Part shown: one piece after another, positions 59,964 through 64,000 of the stretch | How positions within the stretch are numbered: the stretch's first letter is position 1 | Layout: each line of letters begins with the position of its first letter | Assembly (NCBI GenBank): GCA_016719165.1 | Contig: JADKAJ010000003.1 | Location: 124,001-188,000, forward strand | DNA: 64,000 nucleotides | Reading direction: 5' to 3' | Origin: Chitinophagaceae bacterium | Lineage (GTDB): Bacteria; Bacteroidota; Bacteroidia; Chitinophagales; Chitinophagaceae | The notes under the pieces: generated by a model | The model's input: only the letters and a program-made list of their open reading frames with translations | What the model was told of the DNA's origin: nothing | Database searches by the model: none | Position numbers and translations under genes: made by a program

Positions 59964-61040
59964 CTAAAAATGCCAACCCAATATTGCCATCGCCGTTACC
60001 AATAACAAATTGATCATACTGATTGGTAAGAGATATTTCCATTCCAGGTTCAGGAGCTGGTCAATCCTTAATCTCGGGAATGTCCACCTGAACCACATGA
60101 TGACAAATATGAGGAAGAATGTTTTTCCAAAGAACCATACACTCGATGGAATATAATCCATTACATGATTAAAGGCAGTCCAGTTACCAATATGAAAAGG
60201 CATCCAGCCACCAAGAAACAGTGTAGCGCCAATCGCACAAACAATAAACACATTTACATATTCAGCCAGGAAGAATAAGGCGAACTTCATTCCTGAATAT
60301 TCTGTATGGAAACCGGCTGTTAATTCTGACTCAGCTTCAGCTAAATCAAACGGAGCCCGGTTGGTTTCGGCAGTTACGGCTATAATAAAAGTAACAAAGG
60401 CGATCCAGGCAGGAATATGGCCTTTAAAAATCCACCAGCCATTAGCCTGCGAATGTATAATATCGGAAACCTGCAAGCTTCCTGTCAATACTACGATGGA
60501 AAGGATAGATAAGCCCGCTGATAACTCATAACTGACAATTTGTGCACCGCTCCGCATCGCACCCATCAGCGAATATTTATTATTACTGGACCATCCGGCC
60601 ATTAATATACTGATGACCATGATAGAGGAAACAGCAGAAACATATAATACTCCAATGTTGAGATCCCATAGTTGAAAATCTTTCGCAAAGGCGATAGGAG
60701 CCATCAGTAACATAGCAACGATCATCGCAATGAAAGGAGCAAGGTTGAACATTATTTTGTCTGCCCCATTGGGAGTAAGCCCCTCTTTGACTAATAATTT
60801 CAAGGTGTCAGCCAGAGATTGCAACATTCCTTTGGATCCCACTCGGTTGGGTCCGAGACGTATTTGTATCCAGGCAGATACTTTTCTTTCCATAATAACC
60901 AGTACCAAACCTAATGCAGCGAACAAACCGATCACTGCCACGCCGGCAATGACCATTTCAATGATCAATGTCAAAGTGGGGTTGAAGGTTTTACTCAACC
61001 ATTCATGAATCTCATTGGCAATATGACTAAAGCTCCACAT
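59964..61040 (-). CDS. nuoH: NADH-quinone oxidoreductase subunit H
   Basis: The 358-residue, eight-helix protein has the quinone-pocket loop IRLGPNRVGSKGMLQSLADT and RAPFDLAEAESELTAGFHTE, both diagnostic of NuoH. It starts three bases after nuoD stops, the place where nuoE-F-G would sit in a 14-gene operon. Confidence 0.96.
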   Translation of the reverse strand: MWSFSHIANEIHEWLSKTFNPTLTLIIEMVIAGVAVIGLFAALGLVLVIMERKVSAWIQIRLGPNRVGSKGMLQSLADTLKLLVKEGLTPNGADKIMFNLAPFIAMIVAMLLMAPIAFAKDFQLWDLNIGVLYVSAVSSIMVISILMAGWSSNNKYSLMGAMRSGAQIVSYELSAGLSILSIVVLTGSLQVSDIIHSQANGWWIFKGHIPAWIAFVTFIIAVTAETNRAPFDLAEAESELTAGFHTEYSGMKFALFFLAEYVNVFIVCAIGATLFLGGWMPFHIGNWTAFNHVMDYIPSSVWFFGKTFFLIFVIMWFRWTFPRLRIDQLLNLEWKYLLPISMINLLLVTAMAILGWHF

Positions 61041-61043
61041 TAT

Positions 61044-62159
61044 TTATCTGTCTATATCAGGTATTACTAAATCCAATGTTCCCATCATTGCAACCAGGTC
61101 TCCCAGTTTACTGCCACGGGCAATATGATCCAGTACTGAAAGATTGGAAAATCCGGGTGAACGGAATTTGATCCTGTAGGGTGTTGTTCCACCTTCACTC
61201 ACAATATATACACCTAGTTCGCCACGGGCTGTTTCCACTCTTGTATAAAATTCTCCTTTGGGTAATTTCAACACTGCTTTTGTCTTTGCCTGGAAATCAC
61301 CTTCAGGAATATTGTCAATCAGTTGTTCGATTATCCTTACTGATTGCTGCATTTCACGAATGCGGATCATATAACGGGCAAAAGAGTCGCCACCATTTTC
61401 CAACACTTCATCAAACTCAAGCTTATCATAGATCTCGTAAGGGTACAACTTGCGGATGTCAGAACTAACACCACTTCCTCTTGCAGTAGGTCCTGAACAG
61501 CCGTAGGAAACAGCATCTTCCGGAGATAAATAACCTATACCTTTCATCCTGTTCTGGAAAATGATATTACCTGTAACCAGTTCATCATATTCATGGATCT
61601 TGCGTTTATATAATTGCAGGAACTCTTTTACTTTCTTTTGAAAATTTGGATGAAGATCCTGCATTACACCCCCGGGTACCATATAATTCATGGTTAGTCT
61701 TGCACCACAGGTCTCTTCCATAATATCATTGATGCCTTCTCTTTCACGAAAAGCATGGAAGAAAGGAGTGAAAGCACCAAGGTCCATTGCCATAGCTCCC
61801 CACCATAGTTCGTGAGAGGCAATTCTTGTCAGTTCATCCATCAATACCCTGATGACTTGTGCCCTTGGAGGAATTTCCACTTGTAAACCTTTTTCAACAC
61901 ATAGGGCACAGGCATGGTTATTAATATGTGAAGAGAGATAATCCATCCGGCTGGTAACATAAATGAACTGGCGGTAGGTCAGGCTCTCACACATTTTTTC
62001 AATAGATCGATGGATGAAACCCAGGTGAGGTTCAACTTTTTTGATCGTCTCGCCATTCAACGTAATGACGAGGTGCAATACACCGTGTGTGGCAGGGTGT
62101 TGTGGTCCTACGTTTATGACTAAGTCACCTTCAGTCGTTGTACCTACTTCTTCCAGCAT
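61044..62159 (-). CDS. nuoD: NADH-quinone oxidoreductase subunit D
   Basis: The 371 residues match NuoD (NVGPQHPATHGVLHLVITL, the quinone-binding HP-H loop, CALCVEKGLQVEIPPRAQVI, and the C-terminal GDLVAMMGTLDLVIPDIDR). It is separate from nuoC, unlike the fused CD of some Bacteroidota. It forms the quinone site with NuoB and NuoH. Confidence 0.96.
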   Translation of the reverse strand: MLEEVGTTTEGDLVINVGPQHPATHGVLHLVITLNGETIKKVEPHLGFIHRSIEKMCESLTYRQFIYVTSRMDYLSSHINNHACALCVEKGLQVEIPPRAQVIRVLMDELTRIASHELWWGAMAMDLGAFTPFFHAFREREGINDIMEETCGARLTMNYMVPGGVMQDLHPNFQKKVKEFLQLYKRKIHEYDELVTGNIIFQNRMKGIGYLSPEDAVSYGCSGPTARGSGVSSDIRKLYPYEIYDKLEFDEVLENGGDSFARYMIRIREMQQSVRIIEQLIDNIPEGDFQAKTKAVLKLPKGEFYTRVETARGELGVYIVSEGGTTPYRIKFRSPGFSNLSVLDHIARGSKLGDLVAMMGTLDLVIPDIDR

Positions 62160-62160
62160 A

Positions 62161-62619
62161 TCAGAGTTTGATCATATTTATCGGGTCTTCGAAATCTTTT
62201 CTCAGGGGATTCTTTCCTTCCCATCCATCTGGCAGTATCAATAACCGCAGGTCAGGATGGTTCAGGAAATTAACTCCAAACATTTCATACACCTCTCTTT
62301 CATGAAATTCAGCTGTTTTCCATACCTGGGAAACAGTTTGAATTTCAGGTTTATTCCTGTCCAATTTTGATTTGATAACAATATTGTGCCGGTGTTTTGT
62401 TGAAGACAGATGATACACCATGGTCAGATGTGTCTTCCAGTCAATACAAGTCAGGCAAAAAAGATAATCGAAGTATAAAGAAGTGTCATTACGAAGTTGT
62501 TGAGCCAGTGGTAACCAGTCCGCCGGCTCTACATTAATATTAAGCCATTCGCCACCTTCTTCAAAAGTGGCTGCGGATAGCAGTTCGGTTATTTTGGCTT
62601 TTAGTTCTTCGTTCTGCAT
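62161..62619 (-). CDS. nuoC: NADH-quinone oxidoreductase subunit C
   Basis: The 152 residues carry the 30-kDa subunit signature FHEREVYEMFGVNFLNHPDL and the ending GKNPLRKDFEDP. One base separates it from nuoD. Confidence 0.94.
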   Translation of the reverse strand: MQNEELKAKITELLSAATFEEGGEWLNINVEPADWLPLAQQLRNDTSLYFDYLFCLTCIDWKTHLTMVYHLSSTKHRHNIVIKSKLDRNKPEIQTVSQVWKTAEFHEREVYEMFGVNFLNHPDLRLLILPDGWEGKNPLRKDFEDPINMIKL

Positions 62620-62621
62620 AA

Positions 62622-63158
62622 CTAATCTTTGGCTGTTCTGATCTGTTCTCTGGTTAATCCGCTTTTAATTTTCTGTTGTAATGTTATTAAAGCATGCATT
62701 AGTGCTTCTGGCCTGGGTGGACAGCCTGCTACATAGACATCAACCGGTATCACATGGTCGGCTCCTTTTATTACGGAATACGTATTATAGAAAAAAGGAC
62801 CACCGCTTATAGCGCAGGCGCCCATCGCAATCACATATTTAGGATCAGCCATCTGGTCATACAATCTTTTTAAAACCGGGGCCATTTTATTGACGATAGT
62901 ACCCGCAATAATGATCACATCGGCTTGTCGTGGTGTAGCACGGGCCACTTCAAAACCAAAACGGGAAAAATCATATTTGGCACCGGCGACTGACATATAT
63001 TCAATCCCGCAACAACTGGTGGCAAATGTCAGGGGCCATAGTGAATTTGACCTGGCCCAGTTGATGACATCATCCAGTTTACTCAGAACAATGCCACCTC
63101 CCGGGGTTTCATGTATCTGTCCGGGAAAGTCTTTTGTTGTATTTTTCTGTGCTGTCAT
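62622..63158 (-). CDS. nuoB: NADH-quinone oxidoreductase subunit B
   Basis: From MTAQKNTTKDFPG the 178 residues contain the N2 cluster ligands: the tandem cysteines in FATSCCGIEYM, MGACAISGG and VAGCPPRPEAL. The longer frame would overlap nuoA by 35 bases and adds an unlikely leader, so the start 10 bases after nuoA is preferred. Confidence 0.94.
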   Translation of the reverse strand: MTAQKNTTKDFPGQIHETPGGGIVLSKLDDVINWARSNSLWPLTFATSCCGIEYMSVAGAKYDFSRFGFEVARATPRQADVIIIAGTIVNKMAPVLKRLYDQMADPKYVIAMGACAISGGPFFYNTYSVIKGADHVIPVDVYVAGCPPRPEALMHALITLQQKIKSGLTREQIRTAKD

Positions 63159-63168
63159 CCGTACAATA

Positions 63169-63537
63169 TTATATCCATTTAAGGGCACCTTTCTTATGGG
63201 CATATAAAAATCCCATAAATAGAATAAAAAAGAAAATTATTATTTCGATAAATGCCACCCAACCTATACTCTTTGCCACCACCGCCCAGGGGTATAAAAA
63301 AACAAGTTCCACATCAAAAATCAGGAATATCAGCGCAAAAAGGTAGTACCCTACATTTAATTGTATCCATGTTTTACCCTGCGTGGGTATGCCACATTCA
63401 TAAGGTTCGCCTTTTTGTTTATTGGTAGAAGCTTTTAATACAAACTTTGCAATAAGGATTGCAATGCCAGAAAAGGCAATGGCAGCAATAATGAGTACAA
63501 TTAGCGAGGAAGGACCCATACGCAGATTGATTTGCAC
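63169..63537 (-). CDS. nuoA: NADH-quinone oxidoreductase subunit A
   Basis: The 122-residue three-helix protein has the NuoA loop PYECGIPTQGKTWIQLNVGY with its redox-sensitive cysteine and the acidic second helix LIFDVELVFLYPWA. It is the first gene of the nuo operon. Confidence 0.95.
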   Translation of the reverse strand: MQINLRMGPSSLIVLIIAAIAFSGIAILIAKFVLKASTNKQKGEPYECGIPTQGKTWIQLNVGYYLFALIFLIFDVELVFLYPWAVVAKSIGWVAFIEIIIFFFILFMGFLYAHKKGALKWI

Positions 63538-63632
63538 GAATATAGGAACTATGCGTTAAAATCAAATATGACAGTTATCAACGTTGAGGTTGCGGAATAT
63601 CATCTTAAAATTAATTCGTCAACCAGGTAAAA

Positions 63633-64000
63633 TTAACCATATAATTCCTGGTGAATGGCTTTTCTGTCATATCCCATTTCAGTGATGATCTTCTTTGCTT
63701 CGTCTATCATATGCTTCCAACCGCACAGGAAAAAAGAGGCATCCTGTTTATCCCTGCATAAATCCTGATATATAAGATGAACGTATCCATTGTGCCCCTC
63801 CCAATGTTCACGGGATAAGGTGGGATGATAGTGAAAGCCAGGTAATTTATTTTCTAATTCAGTCAGTTCGTCATAATAGAGGAGGTCTGCTTTATTACGA
63901 CAGCCAAAGATCATATGAATCTTTTTAAAGGGAATGTTATGCAGGTGAATATAATTCACCATACTTCTGAAAGGAGCAATACCTGTGCCGGTGCAGATAA
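63633..64000 (-). CDS. Ferredoxin/flavodoxin-NADP reductase-like protein (C-terminal part)
   Basis: The frame enters from the right edge with CTGTGIAPFRSM, the NAD(P)-binding CTGTG(I/V)APF motif, followed by HLHNIPFKKIHMIFGCRNKA and FFLCGWKHMIDEAKKIITEM. This is the pyridine-nucleotide half of a ferredoxin-NADP reductase-type flavoprotein. The FAD domain lies outside the window. It ends 95 bases before nuoA on the same strand. Beside a complex I lacking the NADH module, it may link ferredoxin and NAD(P)H (inference). Confidence 0.8.
   Translation of the reverse strand, partial: ICTGTGIAPFRSMVNYIHLHNIPFKKIHMIFGCRNKADLLYYDELTELENKLPGFHYHPTLSREHWEGHNGYVHLIYQDLCRDKQDASFFLCGWKHMIDEAKKIITEMGYDRKAIHQELYG

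Noticed and set aside
49000..63500. Many plus-strand frames across hyp, ppdK and nuo genes
   Set aside because: All are antisense to well-supported minus-strand genes and show no motifs.
1..64000. CRISPR array, insertion sequence or replication origin
   Set aside because: No spaced direct repeats, transposase motifs, terminal inverted repeats with target duplications, or DnaA-box clusters were recognised by eye.

Overview
The window looks like a chromosome segment of a Bacteroidota bacterium, most likely from the Chitinophagales (inference). The reasons are the moderately low G+C, TAnnTTTG-type promoter boxes with few Shine-Dalgarno sequences, RHS-type polymorphic toxin pieces, a type IX secretion-like C-terminal domain, SusD-less outer-membrane/lipoprotein genes, and Bacteroidota-type Rrf2, GlyRS, NifJ and Nuo proteins. 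No rRNA, tRNA, CRISPR array, transposase or integrase was seen.

Layout. 1-2.7 kb: debris of a polymorphic toxin locus, consisting of an RHS tail with a metallopeptidase tip interrupted by tandem stops, a decayed lipoprotein, and an orphan RHS tip with a small membrane partner. 2.9-15.7 kb: housekeeping and envelope genes (a frame-disrupted propeller/barrel protein, MBL hydrolase, polysaccharide flippase, dihaem peroxidase, ArfB, Dtd, MazG-like, K+ channel, YHS protein, GlyRS). 15.8-22.1 kb: a ferredoxin-centred operon of a GltD-like flavoprotein, pyruvate:ferredoxin oxidoreductase and a dihydroorotate-dehydrogenase-like protein.

22.1-38.6 kb: a nitric-oxide island, the most interesting part. 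A divergent promoter region holding a 36-bp inverted repeat separates a minus-strand norC(frameshifted)-norB-like-PTPS-rrf2 group from a plus-strand gene of the quinol NO reductase superfamily. That plus-strand protein carries the substitutions described for nitric oxide dismutases (NOD): the third FeB histidine is Asn540, the second active-site glutamate is Gln561, and two quinol-site acids are Gly314 and Gly735. It is therefore a candidate 2 NO -> N2 + O2 enzyme. The neighbouring NorB-like protein is itself atypical (one FeB histidine and one haem ligand replaced). Further right follow a DGC-GNAT fusion, secreted proteins, a U32 peptidase/ferredoxin pair, and a ric/DUF2249/NnrS-like/SufT-like/rrf2 group. 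That last group has a palindrome resembling the one at nod upstream of it.

38.8-64 kb: an unrecognised 602-residue protein, tandem tyrosine phenol-lyase and tryptophanase, a hypB-F-C-D-E NiFe-hydrogenase maturation operon (no hydrogenase in view), pyruvate phosphate dikinase, and a nuoABCD-HIJKLMN complex I operon that lacks nuoE, nuoF and nuoG. A ferredoxin-NADP reductase-like gene lies immediately upstream of nuoA at the window edge. Together with NifJ and the Hyp proteins this suggests a facultative anaerobe that handles reduced ferredoxin, H2 and NO (inference).
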